Origin: Afifellaceae bacterium | Lineage (GTDB): Bacteria; Pseudomonadota; Alphaproteobacteria; Rhizobiales; Afifellaceae | Direction: 5' to 3' | NCBI GenBank assembly: GCA_028281235.1 | Contig: JANQKG010000006.1 | Span: 1-63,825, forward strand | DNA length: 63,825 bases | Shown: in pieces, positions 29,389-39,162 of the stretch | How the letters are laid out: each line of letters opens with the position of its first letter | Numbering within the stretch: the first letter of the stretch is position 1 | Position numbers and translations under genes: made by a program | Notes under the pieces: model-generated | Databases searched by the model: none | Seen by the model: only the letters and a program-made list of their open reading frames with translations | Told to the model about the DNA's origin: nothing

Positions 29389-29907
29389 ATGACGATATCG
29401 ACCGCTGCGGCGACCCTCGGCCTTGTCCTCTTTCCGTTGGCGATGATCTATGCCGGATTGATGGATCTCGTCACGCTGAAGATCAAGAACGTGCTGGTTC
29501 TGGCGATCGGCGCGGCGTGGCTCGTGCTGGCGCCGCTTGCCGGCTTTTCTCTGGCCGAGCTCGGCTGGAGCATCGCCATAGCCGCTTTGGTCTTCGTCAT
29601 CACATTCGCGTTGTTCGCAATCGGCTGGATCGGCGGTGGCGACGCCAAGCTTGCCGCAATTGCCGCTCTTTGGTTTGAGCCGGAGCAGGTGCTGCAATTC
29701 TTTATCTTTGCCGCGCTGTTGGGCGGCGTTTTAACGCTCGCGCTCATCTGGTTGCGCATGAACGCACTGCCCGCCGCGCTCGGGCGTGTCCCGTGGATCG
29801 TGCAATTGCATGACAATGCAACCGGCGTCCCCTATGGCGCCGCCATGGCGCCGGCCGCGCTGATCGTCTTCCCGAATACCGCCTGGTTCACGAACGCGAT
29901 TGCCTGA
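29389..29907 (+). CDS. cpaA: A24 prepilin peptidase CpaA
   Basis: A 172-residue inner-membrane aspartic peptidase with about five hydrophobic segments. The two catalytic aspartates are expected at AGLMDLVTLKIKN (near residue 26) and in the IGGGDAKLAA motif (near residue 85). It cleaves the Flp pilin and TadE/G pseudopilins. The size matches the short TadV/CpaA group, which lacks a methylase domain. It lies after flp and before cpaB, the standard Tad order. Confidence 0.93.
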   Translation: MTISTAAATLGLVLFPLAMIYAGLMDLVTLKIKNVLVLAIGAAWLVLAPLAGFSLAELGWSIAIAALVFVITFALFAIGWIGGGDAKLAAIAALWFEPEQVLQFFIFAALLGGVLTLALIWLRMNALPAALGRVPWIVQLHDNATGVPYGAAMAPAALIVFPNTAWFTNAIA

Positions 29908-30084
29908 TTGCGGCGCGTCGCAAAGCAAGTGTTGCACGCCCGCGTCACCACACGGGCTGGAACCTCCAGCAGCCTCATAAACTTAAATGATTCTCGCCTC
30001 ATTAACCATGTCTTGACCTTTCCCCTGGAGAGTGAATCGCACTGACGGACGCAGTCGCGGACCGGACTTACCGAGGCTAATAGG

Positions 30085-30873
30085 ATGAAGCTGTTTCGCG
30101 TGCTCGTTCTTGCTGTGGCGCTCGTCGCTGGCGGTGTCGCAGCCTATCTCGCGCTCAACATGGGACCCGGCGCGCCACCCGCACCGACCGTCGTTGAGCT
30201 GGCCCCGCAGATCCAATCGCAAGACGTCCTCGTGGCGGCTTCTGACATTGGCCAAGGCGAACGGATATCGGCTGATAACATCCGTTGGCAGCAATGGCCG
30301 GATGATGCGGTGAACACCGCTTATATCCAGAAGCAGACCATGCCCGATGCGGTCGACAAGCTCGACGGCTCGGTCGTGCGCAGTCCCTTCGTCGCCGGCG
30401 AGCCGATCCGCAACGTCAAGCTGGCCCGCCCGGAGAGCGGCTTCCTGTCCGCCATCCTGCCGCCGGGCAAGCGCGCGGTCGCCGTTCGCGTCTCTGCGCA
30501 AAGCACCGCCGGCGGCTTCATCCTTCCCGGCGACCGGGTCGACATCGTTCAGACGGTCACCGAGCAGCCTACGCCCGACACGCCGGCGGAGAATGTCAGC
30601 CGCACCATCCTCAACAACGTCAAGGTTCTGGCGATCGACCAGACCATCGATGAGAAGGACGGGCAGCCGGTGGTTGTCGGCAAGACGGCTACGCTTGAGC
30701 TCGGTCCGGTCGAGGTGGAGCTGATCACGGCCGCGGAGGCCTCCGGGACTTTGTCACTCGCGCTGCGCAGCACGACCGACACTGACGCCATCGTCAGTGC
30801 CACTGAGGAGCGCAAGAGCGGAACGGTTCGCATGATCCGCTGGGGCCGCGCCCGCACGGCGACGACGCAATGA
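30085..30873 (+). CDS. cpaB: Flp pilus assembly protein CpaB
   Basis: A 262-residue periplasmic protein with an N-terminal hydrophobic signal or anchor (VLVLAVALVAGGVAAYLAL). The SAF domain is VLVAASDIGQGERISADNIRWQQWP, followed by the CpaB/RcpC block RAVAVRVSAQSTAGGFILPGDRVDIVQTV. It supports secretin assembly or function in the Tad machine. Its stop overlaps the start of cpaC (ATGA). It is preceded by a 177-base gap after cpaA. Confidence 0.93.
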   Translation: MKLFRVLVLAVALVAGGVAAYLALNMGPGAPPAPTVVELAPQIQSQDVLVAASDIGQGERISADNIRWQQWPDDAVNTAYIQKQTMPDAVDKLDGSVVRSPFVAGEPIRNVKLARPESGFLSAILPPGKRAVAVRVSAQSTAGGFILPGDRVDIVQTVTEQPTPDTPAENVSRTILNNVKVLAIDQTIDEKDGQPVVVGKTATLELGPVEVELITAAEASGTLSLALRSTTDTDAIVSATEERKSGTVRMIRWGRARTATTQ

Positions 30874-32402
30874 ATACGGCCGCGATGCCGAGGAGCAACG
30901 AGATGAGTGTGCTTGGACGAATCCGGGCGGTTCTGCTGACCATCATGCTGGCGGTGATCGTCCTGCCGGGCAGCGCGGCGGCGCAGGACTACATGCGGCT
31001 GAGCGCGGCCGACATGGCCAATGGCCGGCCGATCGATCTGGGCGTGAACAAGTCGATCGTCATCGACATTGAGGGCTTGGCCGGCGGCGTTGGCGATGTG
31101 CTGGTGTCCAATCCGCGCATTGCCGATGCGGTGCTGCGCACGTCCTCGCGGCTTTACCTGATCGGCGCCGATTTCGGCCAGGCGAGCGTGTTCCTGTTCG
31201 ACGATAAAGGCACGGAGATCGGCTATCTCGACGTCAATGTCGCGGCCGACGTCTCCGGCCTCAACCGTCTCCTGAAAGAAGCCATACCCGGCGGCTATGT
31301 GCGGGCCGACGCCATCAACAAGAGCATCGTCCTGCGCGGTCAGGTGCAGACGGCCTCTGAGGCTTCGCTGGCGGTGGAAATCGCCACAAAGATGCTGCCG
31401 GAGATCATCACATCGACCACGTCGGGCAACACCAGCGGTGCAACGACGACGTTCACGCAGACCGCGGTCGCCGACGCCTCGCAGCCCGGCATCGTCAACC
31501 TCATCACCATCGGCGGCACGGAGCAGGTGGCGCTGAAGGTCTCCGTGGTCGAAGTGCAGCGCTCCGTCGTCAAGCAGCTCGGCATCAACCCGACCGCGCT
31601 CCTGAATGGCGCCAACTTCACCTTCGGCACGCTGACCGGCATCGGCGCGAGCCCAATCAACTTCCCGATCTCCACCGCCACCAATCCCGGCGGCGTGGAT
31701 TTCACCTATACCGGCGACGACTTCAATGTGGGCGCAACGCTGCGCGCGCTTGAAGACACCAACATGCTGCGCACGCTAGCGGAGCCAACGCTGACAGCCG
31801 TCAGCGGCGAGACGGCGAACTTCCTGGCCGGCGGTGAGTTCCCTGTCCCGGTCACCGGCGACGATGGCGGCTTGACGATCGAGTTCAAGCAGTTCGGCGT
31901 GAACCTTGCCTTCACCCCCATTGTGATCTCCTCAGGCCGTATCAGCCTGAAGGTCCGCAGCGAGGTGAGTGACATTTCCGCCACCGGCGCTGTGTCGCTT
32001 CCCACCGGGTTTGGCCAAGCTGTCAGCATCCCCGCCGTGTCGGTGCGGCGTGCGGAGACCACGGTGGAGCTTCCTTCCGGCGGCGCGTTTGTTGTCGCCG
32101 GGCTGGTGCAGGAAGAGACCCGCCGTGCGGTCTCCGGTCTTCCGGTGCTGCAGAAGCTTCCGATTATCGGCGCGATCTTCTCGTCGCGTGACTTCCTCGC
32201 CAATCAGACCGAGCTGGTGATGATCGTCACGCCTTATCTGGTGAAGCCGGCTGCGCCCCAGGAACTCGCGCGTCCCGGCGACAACCTCATGATGGCCAAC
32301 GACGCGGAATCCTATTTCCTCAACCGCCTGACCAAGGTCTACGGCACCGCCGACGTTTCCGGTGGCGCCGGCGCCGCGCAGGTCGGCTTTACGTTCGACT
32401 GA
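30870..32402 (+). CDS. cpaC: Tad outer-membrane secretin CpaC/RcpA
   Basis: A 510-residue protein with a signal peptide, a pilus-assembly N-terminal domain (GVNKSIVIDIEGLAGGVGDVLVSNPRIADAVLR), a BON-like segment (GYVRADAINKSIVLRGQVQ) and the secretin domain (LRALEDTNMLRTLAEPTLTAVSG, GGEFPVPV, LPIIGAIFSSRDF, ELVMIVTPYLVKP). It forms the outer-membrane channel for the Flp pilus. The ATG at 30870 overlaps the cpaB stop; an in-frame ATG at 30903 also has a ribosome-binding stretch and would give a shorter leader. Confidence 0.95.
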   Translation: MNTAAMPRSNEMSVLGRIRAVLLTIMLAVIVLPGSAAAQDYMRLSAADMANGRPIDLGVNKSIVIDIEGLAGGVGDVLVSNPRIADAVLRTSSRLYLIGADFGQASVFLFDDKGTEIGYLDVNVAADVSGLNRLLKEAIPGGYVRADAINKSIVLRGQVQTASEASLAVEIATKMLPEIITSTTSGNTSGATTTFTQTAVADASQPGIVNLITIGGTEQVALKVSVVEVQRSVVKQLGINPTALLNGANFTFGTLTGIGASPINFPISTATNPGGVDFTYTGDDFNVGATLRALEDTNMLRTLAEPTLTAVSGETANFLAGGEFPVPVTGDDGGLTIEFKQFGVNLAFTPIVISSGRISLKVRSEVSDISATGAVSLPTGFGQAVSIPAVSVRRAETTVELPSGGAFVVAGLVQEETRRAVSGLPVLQKLPIIGAIFSSRDFLANQTELVMIVTPYLVKPAAPQELARPGDNLMMANDAESYFLNRLTKVYGTADVSGGAGAAQVGFTFD

Positions 32403-32414
32403 TTGGAGGGGCTT

Positions 32415-33140
32415 GTGACTTCAGTAGATATGCCGACGGCTGCGAACGCCACGCCCCGTAGGCTCACGCGCATCCTCTTCGGTGGCGTTGCCGTTGCGGT
32501 GCTGACGGCGCTGGCCGCCGGATGCTCCACAACCGGCACATCCGATGTGGAAGCTCGGGAGCACAATTTCGCCCAGCGCCATCCGGTGCTGATCTCCGAG
32601 GAGCCGGAAAACTTCGACCTGCCGGTCGGCATGAAGGGTCCGGCGCTGTCGCCTGAGATTGAGTCGGCGATCCGCGCTTATGTGAATGACTACCGTGCCG
32701 ACGGCACCGGCGCCATCACCATCCAGGTGCCGACGGGATCGGCCAACGAGGTGGCGGCCTCCACAACCGGGCGAGCGGTTCATTATGCCCTGGTGCGTGC
32801 CGGCGTGTCGCATGGCCGCATCAAGGTCGCGCCCTATGCCGTTGACGACCGCAGCAAGATCGCGCCGCTGCGCATATCTTATCTGCGCGTGAAGGCCGTC
32901 GTGCCGAGCTGCGGCGTATGGCCCGATGGCGGCGAGACCGATTACCGCAACGCCCCCTATCACGATTTCGGCTGCGCGCAGATGAAGAACATGGCCGCGA
33001 TGGTCGCCAATCCGGCCGATCTGCTCCGCCCGCGGCCGTTTGGTCCGCCCAACGGCGCACGCCGGGCACAAGTGTTGTCGGCCTATTCCAGGGGCGACGA
33101 GACGCGATCCAACATCATGCTCATCGAGAGCGGTCTCTAG
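32415..33140 (+). CDS. cpaD: Tad pilus lipoprotein CpaD
   Basis: A 241-residue lipoprotein. The lipobox LTALAAGCSTTG lies near residue 40, after a long basic N-terminus. The CpaD-type domain has the RHPVLISEEPENFDLPVG start and the conserved FGCAQMKNMAAMVANPADLLRPR segment. It is thought to help the CpaC secretin in the outer membrane. GTG at 32415, preceded by GGAGGGG, is the preferred start; a TTG at 32403 directly follows the cpaC stop. It is co-transcribed with cpaE. Confidence 0.92.
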   Translation: MTSVDMPTAANATPRRLTRILFGGVAVAVLTALAAGCSTTGTSDVEAREHNFAQRHPVLISEEPENFDLPVGMKGPALSPEIESAIRAYVNDYRADGTGAITIQVPTGSANEVAASTTGRAVHYALVRAGVSHGRIKVAPYAVDDRSKIAPLRISYLRVKAVVPSCGVWPDGGETDYRNAPYHDFGCAQMKNMAAMVANPADLLRPRPFGPPNGARRAQVLSAYSRGDETRSNIMLIESGL

Positions 33141-33150
33141 GGGACGATCG

Positions 33151-34455
33151 ATGACGAACCTCGCCTTTGACATAGCCGCGGATGGGGACGACGCAACAAC
33201 GCGACCGCCGGAAGCGCGTCCCATTCCCCGCATCACGATCCAGGCGTTCTGCGACACGCCTGAGATTGCCGGCACGATAGAGACGGCCGCCATGGACCGG
33301 CGGATGTCGCGGGCGCACGTGAAGGTGCATACCGGCGGCATCAACGCCGCCACGGAGTTTTACCGCTCCGCACCGACGCCCAATCTCATCATCGTCGAGA
33401 CGCAAATGGAGGTCGACGACCTCATCGTCGCGCTCGACAGTCTGGCGGAGGTCTGCGACGCCGGCACCAAGGTGATGGTGGTCGGCCATTCCAACGACGT
33501 GCGGCTCTACCGGGAGCTTCTCAAGCGCGGCGTTTCGGAATATCTCGTCGCGCCGATCGAGGTGATGTCGGTCATCACCGTGATCTCCGGCATCTATCAT
33601 GAGCCGGGCACGGAGAAGCTCGGCCAGGTCTATGCCTTTATCGGCGCCAAGGGTGGCGTTGGATCGTCTACGGTCGCGCACAATGTGGCCTGGACCATGG
33701 CGCGCCTGATCGGCTCCGACGTGATCCTCGCCGATCTCGACTTGCCGTTCGGCACCGCCGGTCTCGACTTCAATCTTGACCCGGCGCAAGGCATTGCCGA
33801 GGCGGTGTTTGGCGCTGACCGGCTCGACGAGGTGTTGCTCGACCGCCTGCTCGCCAAATGCGAGGACCATCTGAGCCTGCTCGCTGCTCCAGCGGCGCTC
33901 GACAAGGCCTATGATTTCGGTGAGGACGCCTTCGATCAGGTTCTGGAGATCGTTCAGGGCAACGTCCCCACGGTCGTGCTTGACCTCCCGCATCAATGGA
34001 CGGCGTGGGTCCGCAAGACCCTGATCGCCGCCGATGAAGTGGTCATCACCGCCGTCCCGGACCTCGCCAATCTGCGCAACGCCAAGTCCATCGTCGACTT
34101 GTTGAAGCAGGCGCGGCCGAACGACACGCCGCCGAAGCTGATCCTCAATCAGGTCGGCGTGCCGAAGCGGCCGGAGATCAAGCCGGACGATTTTGCCGCG
34201 GCCTTGCAGATCACGCCGATCGCGACGATCCCGTTTGAGCCGCTGCTTTTTGGCACCGCCGCCAATAACGGCCAGATGATTGCGGAGGCTTCCGCAAAGA
34301 CCGTGATCTCCGATGCCTTCACCGACATCGCTCAGGTGGTCAGCGGGCGCAAGGAGTTGAAGAAGGCGCGCCGGCGCGGGCTTGATCTTGCGCCGCTGCT
34401 GCAGCGGTTCAAATCCAAGCCGAAGGCAAAAGCCAAAGCCAAGAAGGCGAGCTGA
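33151..34455 (+). CDS. cpaE: Tad pilus assembly ATPase CpaE (ParA/MinD-like)
   Basis: A 434-residue protein with an N-terminal receiver-like domain (about 25-150; lacking an evident phospho-acceptor motif) and a ParA/MinD-type ATPase carrying the deviant Walker A GAKGGVGSSTVAHNVAW (near residue 165) and the ADLDLPFGTAGLDFNLDP switch. It ends in a Lys-rich tail (KPKAKAKAKKAS). CpaE/TadZ proteins place the pilus machine, often at a cell pole. It starts 10 bases after cpaD. Confidence 0.94.
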   Translation: MTNLAFDIAADGDDATTRPPEARPIPRITIQAFCDTPEIAGTIETAAMDRRMSRAHVKVHTGGINAATEFYRSAPTPNLIIVETQMEVDDLIVALDSLAEVCDAGTKVMVVGHSNDVRLYRELLKRGVSEYLVAPIEVMSVITVISGIYHEPGTEKLGQVYAFIGAKGGVGSSTVAHNVAWTMARLIGSDVILADLDLPFGTAGLDFNLDPAQGIAEAVFGADRLDEVLLDRLLAKCEDHLSLLAAPAALDKAYDFGEDAFDQVLEIVQGNVPTVVLDLPHQWTAWVRKTLIAADEVVITAVPDLANLRNAKSIVDLLKQARPNDTPPKLILNQVGVPKRPEIKPDDFAAALQITPIATIPFEPLLFGTAANNGQMIAEASAKTVISDAFTDIAQVVSGRKELKKARRRGLDLAPLLQRFKSKPKAKAKAKKAS

Positions 34456-34472
34456 GTCAGGAAGGATTGTAG

Positions 34473-35939
34473 ATGTTCGGGAAGCGCAGCTCGGCCGACC
34501 CGTTCGACGACCGGCCGCCGAAGCCCGTCGAACCGTCACCGGCGCCGGCCGCTCAGGCGCAGCCGGCCGCGCCTAAGGCGCCTCCACCGCCGGCGGCGCC
34601 GCCGCCGTCGATGGCCAACGTCCCGCCGTCGCGGCCGCGCAAGACGGACGAGTATTACGATCTCAAGACGCAGATCTTCGGCGCGCTGATCGACACCATC
34701 GATCTGTCGCAGCTGTCGAAGATGGATCTCGACCAGGCGCGCGAGGAGATCCGCGACATCGTCAACGATATCATCACCGTCAAGAACGTGGTGATGTCGA
34801 TCGCCGAGCAGGAAGAGCTGCTTGAGGACATCTGCAACGACGTCCTCGGCTACGGTCCTCTGGAGCCGCTTCTGGCCCGCGACGAGATCGCCGACATCAT
34901 GGTCAACGGCGCCGACTCAATCTTTATTGAAGTGACCGGCAAGGTTGAGGAAACGGATGTCCGTTTCCGCGACAACTCGCAGCTTCTCAATATCTGCCAG
35001 CGCATCGTCTCACAGGTCGGCCGCCGCGTCGACGAAGCGAGCCCGATCTGCGACGCGCGTCTTCCCGACGGCTCACGCGTCAACGTGATCGCGCCGCCTT
35101 TGTCCATTGACGGGCCCGCGCTCACCATTCGTAAGTTCAAGAAGGACAAGCTGACGCTCGATCAGCTTGTTCAGTTCGGCACGATCACGCCCGAAGGCGC
35201 CACGATCCTGCAGATCATCGGTCGCGTGCGCTGTAATGTCTTGGTCTCCGGCGGCACCGGCTCCGGCAAGACGACGCTTCTGAACTGCCTCACCCGCTAC
35301 ATCGACGCCACCGAGCGCATCATCACCTGCGAGGACGCCGCCGAGCTGCAGCTGCAACAGCCGCATGTCGTAAGGCTGGAGACCCGCCCGCCGAATATTG
35401 AAGGTGAGGGCGAGGTGACGATGCGCGATTTGGTGAAGAACTGTCTGCGTATGCGCCCGGAGCGCATCATCGTCGGCGAGGTTCGTGGACCGGAGGCGTT
35501 CGATCTGCTGCAAGCAATGAATACCGGCCATGACGGCTCGATGGGCACGTTGCACGCCAACAGCCCGCGCGAGGCGCTCTCACGTATTGAATCGATGATC
35601 ACGATGGGCGGCTTCGCGCTGCCGGCCAAGACGCTCCGCGAGATGATCGTCTCCTCCATCGACGTGATCGTGCAGGCTTCCCGCCTGCGCGACGGTAGCC
35701 GCCGCATCACGCATATCACCGAGGTCCTCGGTATGGAGGGCGACGTCATCATCACGCAGGACCTGTTCGTCTACGACATCGTTGGCGAAGATCCCGGCGG
35801 CCGCATCATCGGGCGCCATCGCTCCACCGGCATCGGCCGGCCCGGCTTCTGGGATCGCGCGCGCTATTTCGGCGAGGAGGCCAGGCTCGCAGCCGCGCTG
35901 GATGCGGCCGATGCGGGCGAAGGCCAGGCAAGGGCTTAA
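34473..35939 (+). CDS. cpaF: Tad secretion ATPase CpaF/TadA
   Basis: A 488-residue hexameric motor of the type II/IV secretion ATPase family. After a Pro/Ala-rich N-terminus (residues 10-55) come the N-terminal domain and the RecA-like core. The core has Walker A GGTGSGKTTLLN (near 259), the Asp box EDAAELQL, Walker B-region MRPERIIVGEVRGPEAFDLL and the His box NTGHDGSMGTLHAN. It powers pilus extension and retraction at the inner membrane with TadB and TadC. Confidence 0.96.
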   Translation: MFGKRSSADPFDDRPPKPVEPSPAPAAQAQPAAPKAPPPPAAPPPSMANVPPSRPRKTDEYYDLKTQIFGALIDTIDLSQLSKMDLDQAREEIRDIVNDIITVKNVVMSIAEQEELLEDICNDVLGYGPLEPLLARDEIADIMVNGADSIFIEVTGKVEETDVRFRDNSQLLNICQRIVSQVGRRVDEASPICDARLPDGSRVNVIAPPLSIDGPALTIRKFKKDKLTLDQLVQFGTITPEGATILQIIGRVRCNVLVSGGTGSGKTTLLNCLTRYIDATERIITCEDAAELQLQQPHVVRLETRPPNIEGEGEVTMRDLVKNCLRMRPERIIVGEVRGPEAFDLLQAMNTGHDGSMGTLHANSPREALSRIESMITMGGFALPAKTLREMIVSSIDVIVQASRLRDGSRRITHITEVLGMEGDVIITQDLFVYDIVGEDPGGRIIGRHRSTGIGRPGFWDRARYFGEEARLAAALDAADAGEGQARA

Positions 35940-35944
35940 GTCCA

Positions 35945-36949
35945 ATGTTTTCGCCTTTTGTCGTTCAGATGGCGGTCGCAGCACTTGCCGTCTTTTCAGT
36001 CGGCGGGGTGCTGATCTCGCTGCTCTATCCGCGGCTGGCCGGGGGCTCCAAGACGGAGAAGCGGCTGGAAGCGATCGCGGACTCCAAGCGCAAGGCTGCC
36101 GCCGATCGCATATCGGCAGAAGAAGGCCGCCGCCGCCGCAGCGTTGAAGATACGCTGAAGGAGCTTGAGGAAGCGCAGAAGGCCAAGGCGCGCTCCAGCA
36201 CCAAACCGACGCTGACGGTGCGCATGCGCCAGGCCGGCCTCGGCTGGAGCAAGAACATCTATTATCTGATGTGCTTGGTCGTTGCCGCTTTCGCCTACGT
36301 CGTCGCGATTCTTGGCCTCGGACTTGGACCTGTGCCCGGCGCAGGGTTCGGCTTCGCCGTGGGCCTGCTGGTGCCGCACGCCTTCGTCAACATGAAGCGC
36401 AAAAGGCGGCTGAAGAAATTCGGCGAAGAGTTTCCTAACGCGGTTGACGTCGTTGTGCGCGGCGTGAAGGCGGGGCTGCCGCTCATCGATTGCCTCAAGG
36501 TCATCGCATCGGAAGCGCAGGAGCCCGTGGCGAGCGAGTTCCAGGAGATCGTCGAAGACCAGACGCTGGGCATGCCGCTGGCTGAAGCGGTTGAGCGTTT
36601 GCCGGAACGCATTCCGCTGTCTGAGACCAACTTCTTCGCCATCGTGATCGCCATCCAGGCCCGCTCCGGCGGTTCTCTGTCGGAGGCGCTGTCGAACCTC
36701 TCCAAGGTGCTGCGCGACCGCAAGAAGATGACCGGCAAGATCCGCGCTATGAGCGCTGAGGCGAAATCGTCCGCCGGCATTATCGGCGCTCTGCCGATTA
36801 TCGTGGCTATTCTCGTCTACTTCACCAGCCCCGACTACATTCTCCTCCTGTTCCAGACCACGACAGGCAATATCGTCCTGGCCGGCTGCGGAATCTGGAT
36901 GTTCATGGGCATCATGGTGATGCGCAAGATGATCAACTTCGATTACTGA
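35945..36949 (+). CDS. tadB: Tad platform protein TadB
   Basis: A 334-residue inner-membrane protein of the GspF/TadB platform family. It has N-terminal and C-terminal transmembrane segments with a cytosolic T2SF domain between them (FPNAVDVVVRGVKAGLPLIDCLKVIASEAQEPV, GMPLAEAVERLPERIP, FFAIVIAIQARSGGSLSEALSNLS). It works with TadC and CpaF. It begins five bases after cpaF. Confidence 0.95.
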   Translation: MFSPFVVQMAVAALAVFSVGGVLISLLYPRLAGGSKTEKRLEAIADSKRKAAADRISAEEGRRRRSVEDTLKELEEAQKAKARSSTKPTLTVRMRQAGLGWSKNIYYLMCLVVAAFAYVVAILGLGLGPVPGAGFGFAVGLLVPHAFVNMKRKRRLKKFGEEFPNAVDVVVRGVKAGLPLIDCLKVIASEAQEPVASEFQEIVEDQTLGMPLAEAVERLPERIPLSETNFFAIVIAIQARSGGSLSEALSNLSKVLRDRKKMTGKIRAMSAEAKSSAGIIGALPIIVAILVYFTSPDYILLLFQTTTGNIVLAGCGIWMFMGIMVMRKMINFDY

Positions 36950-36960
36950 GGCGCGCCGCT

Positions 36961-37932
36961 TTGAACCTCGACCTCTTCATAGGCAACACGCAGACGATCA
37001 TAGCGCTGTGTTCGGCGCTTGCCGTCTTCTCCGCGATCGTCGTGGTGGCCTGGCCTTATCTGGCGCGCGATGAGCTGTCGTCGCGCATGCGGCAGGTGTC
37101 GAGCGAGCGCGAGCGCATCCGCGCCCGCGAGCGCGCCAAGCTTGAGGCGCAGAAGAAGCAGGCGTCGCTGCGCAGCGAGCCCAAGAAGCTGTTCAAGGAC
37201 ATCGTCGACCGCTTCAACCTCGCCAAGCAGGCCGAGGACGGCAGCATGGTGAAGATGCTCCGTATGGCGGGCTATCGCGGCCAGAATCCGGTGTTTGTGT
37301 TCCTGTCGTTGCGCCTCATCATGCCGGTCGTGATGTTCGCCGTCGCCACCCTTTATGTCTTCGTCGTGCTGCAGCTAGAGCAGCCGCTCTTCTTGAAGCT
37401 GGCGATCGTGCTCGGCATGGCCTACGGCGCCTATTATCTGCCGACGATCTATGTTCGCAACCAGATCACCAAGCGGCAGAAATCAATCCGCCGCGCCTGG
37501 CCTGACGCGCTCGATCTGCTTCTGATTTGCGTGGAATCCGGCATGGGCATCGAGGCTGCGTTCCGCAAGGTTTCCGAAGAGATCGGCTCGCAATCGATCG
37601 CCCTGGCTGAGGAGCTCAGCCTGACCACGGCGGAACTCTCCTACCTGCAGGATCGCCGCAAAGCGTATGAAAATCTCGGCGCGCGCACCGGGCTGGAGGG
37701 CGTGCGGGGCGTCGTGACGGCGCTGGTGCAGGCGGAGAAATACGGCACGCCCATTGGCACCGCGCTGCGCGTTCTGGCGCAGGAGAACCGCGACATGCGC
37801 ATGGCGGAGGCTGAGAAGAAGGCCGCCGCGCTGCCGCCCAAGCTCACGGTTCCGATGATCTTGTTCTTCCTGCCGGTGCTGTTTGCCGTGATCATCACGC
37901 CCGCTGCGATCCAGGTCGCCAACATTCAATAG
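36961..37932 (+). CDS. tadC: Tad platform protein TadC
   Basis: A 323-residue inner-membrane protein, the second T2SF-domain platform subunit (WPDALDLLLICVESGMGIEAAFRKVSEE, EKYGTPIGTALRVLAQENRDMRMAEAEKKAAALPPKL). It starts with TTG at 36961, 11 bases after tadB; no ATG fits the first helix. It is the last plus-strand gene of the locus. A rhizobial-type palindromic element begins at the base after its TAG. Confidence 0.94.
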   Translation: MNLDLFIGNTQTIIALCSALAVFSAIVVVAWPYLARDELSSRMRQVSSERERIRARERAKLEAQKKQASLRSEPKKLFKDIVDRFNLAKQAEDGSMVKMLRMAGYRGQNPVFVFLSLRLIMPVVMFAVATLYVFVVLQLEQPLFLKLAIVLGMAYGAYYLPTIYVRNQITKRQKSIRRAWPDALDLLLICVESGMGIEAAFRKVSEEIGSQSIALAEELSLTTAELSYLQDRRKAYENLGARTGLEGVRGVVTALVQAEKYGTPIGTALRVLAQENRDMRMAEAEKKAAALPPKLTVPMILFFLPVLFAVIITPAAIQVANIQ

Positions 37933-37981
37933 GAGCATGATCCCGAAAAGTGGACACCACTTCTCGGATAAGATCATGCTC
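37933..37981 (+). repeat. GAGCATGATCCCGAAAAGTGG element, copy 1
   Basis: A 49-bp imperfect palindrome starting GAGCATGATCCCGAAAAGTG and ending AGATCATGCTC. It begins immediately after the TAG of tadC, and the outer arms can form a hairpin at the transcript end. The following 60 bases hold a second short palindrome-like stretch (AGCGTTAGAGCGCGATTC...GCGAAAACGCT). Confidence 0.8.
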
Positions 37982-38159
37982 AAACAAAAAAGATAGAGCG
38001 TTAGAGCGCGATTCAACGAAACGCGAAAACGCTCCAAGGGCCGGGCCATCCCCCGTCCAAGGGCGTGCCTAATCGGACAGAAGGGGGTTCAGCGGGCTGC
38101 CCGGCCCTGCGCGTGGCGGCACCGGCTGTCGCACGACATGCGAGCGCCCGGCAGAGCTT

Positions 38160-38936
38160 TTAGATTTTCGCCAGATCGTCCCAGGTGTTTTGCGGCTGAT
38201 CCGCGTCGAGCGACGGGATCGGCGCCAATCCGGAAACCTCGGTTGCTTCGCCCGCTTTGCCGCGCAGTCGCAGCACCAGCGCCAAGTTCTGTTTGACCTT
38301 GCGCGTCGCCTTCGGGCTCGCGGCCGCTTTGCGGAGCGCCGTTTCGGCCTCCTCAAGCTCGTTGGTCAGGAGAAAGGAAAGCCCCAGATTGTTGAGTATT
38401 TGGGGTTCGCCGGGCGCCAGCACCAGGGCCTGCCGGTAGCGCGCACGCGCATCCTCATGTCGGCCGAGCGAATCGAGAATGCCGCCTTCCGTGGCCAGCA
38501 GGCGCCAATCGGGATTGTCCGGGCTTTGCGCGCGCTCAACAGTCGCCAGCGCCTCCTTGAACTTGCCGTCCGACGCCAATGCCTTGCCGAAGGCGGCGAG
38601 CACCTCGCGATCCTCCGGATGATAGATCGCCGCCCGTCGCATAACTGCCACAGCCTGCCCGGTCTCACCGGCGGCACGCAAAGCGGCGGAAAAGTTCAAC
38701 GCGGCGATCCGGTCCTTCTGGTCCTTGGCGTAGATGGCACTCCATTTCTGGACGGCACCCAGCGCTTCGTCCCGATCCAGATCAGAGGCGACGATCACCG
38801 TGCTGTTGCCGATGGAGCCGGTATGCACCGGCGCTTCCGACGCCGATTGGCAGCCGGCCAGTAGCGCGGCTGCCGCTGATCCGGCAAGCCACGTCCAGGC
38901 AGCGCCACGCCGCCGCCGTTCGATCCCAGTCCCCAT
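38160..38936 (-). CDS. tadD: TadD-like TPR lipoprotein
   Basis: A 258-residue protein with a lipobox (AAALLAGCQSAS, near residue 28) and several tetratricopeptide repeats (ALNFSAALRAAGETGQAVAVMRRAAIYHPED, LATEGGILDSLGRHEDARARYRQALVLAPGEPQILNNLG). TadD lipoproteins aid secretin assembly in the Tad pathway. It converges with tadC, so it is expressed from its own promoter upstream of 38936, next to the aminopeptidase gene. Confidence 0.85.
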   Translation of the reverse strand: MGTGIERRRRGAAWTWLAGSAAAALLAGCQSASEAPVHTGSIGNSTVIVASDLDRDEALGAVQKWSAIYAKDQKDRIAALNFSAALRAAGETGQAVAVMRRAAIYHPEDREVLAAFGKALASDGKFKEALATVERAQSPDNPDWRLLATEGGILDSLGRHEDARARYRQALVLAPGEPQILNNLGLSFLLTNELEEAETALRKAAASPKATRKVKQNLALVLRLRGKAGEATEVSGLAPIPSLDADQPQNTWDDLAKI

Positions 38937-39162
38937 GACGCACGGTCCCCGAATAAATTCCCGCGCAAGGCTAGGGTCGCGGCCGTTAAGGGTACGTTAA
39001 CGGTGTTTGTTAAGCCCCTGTTTGTGGCTCTTCGGACACGCGCCCGGCTCTGCCGCGACTGGGGGATGGTCACCGGGCCGGCGGGCGTACCTGCCGCAAT
39101 TGCATACCGCTCGCAGATTGGCTCTAAGCATGCAGCGAAAAACGACGCGGGGGGCCGGCGCC

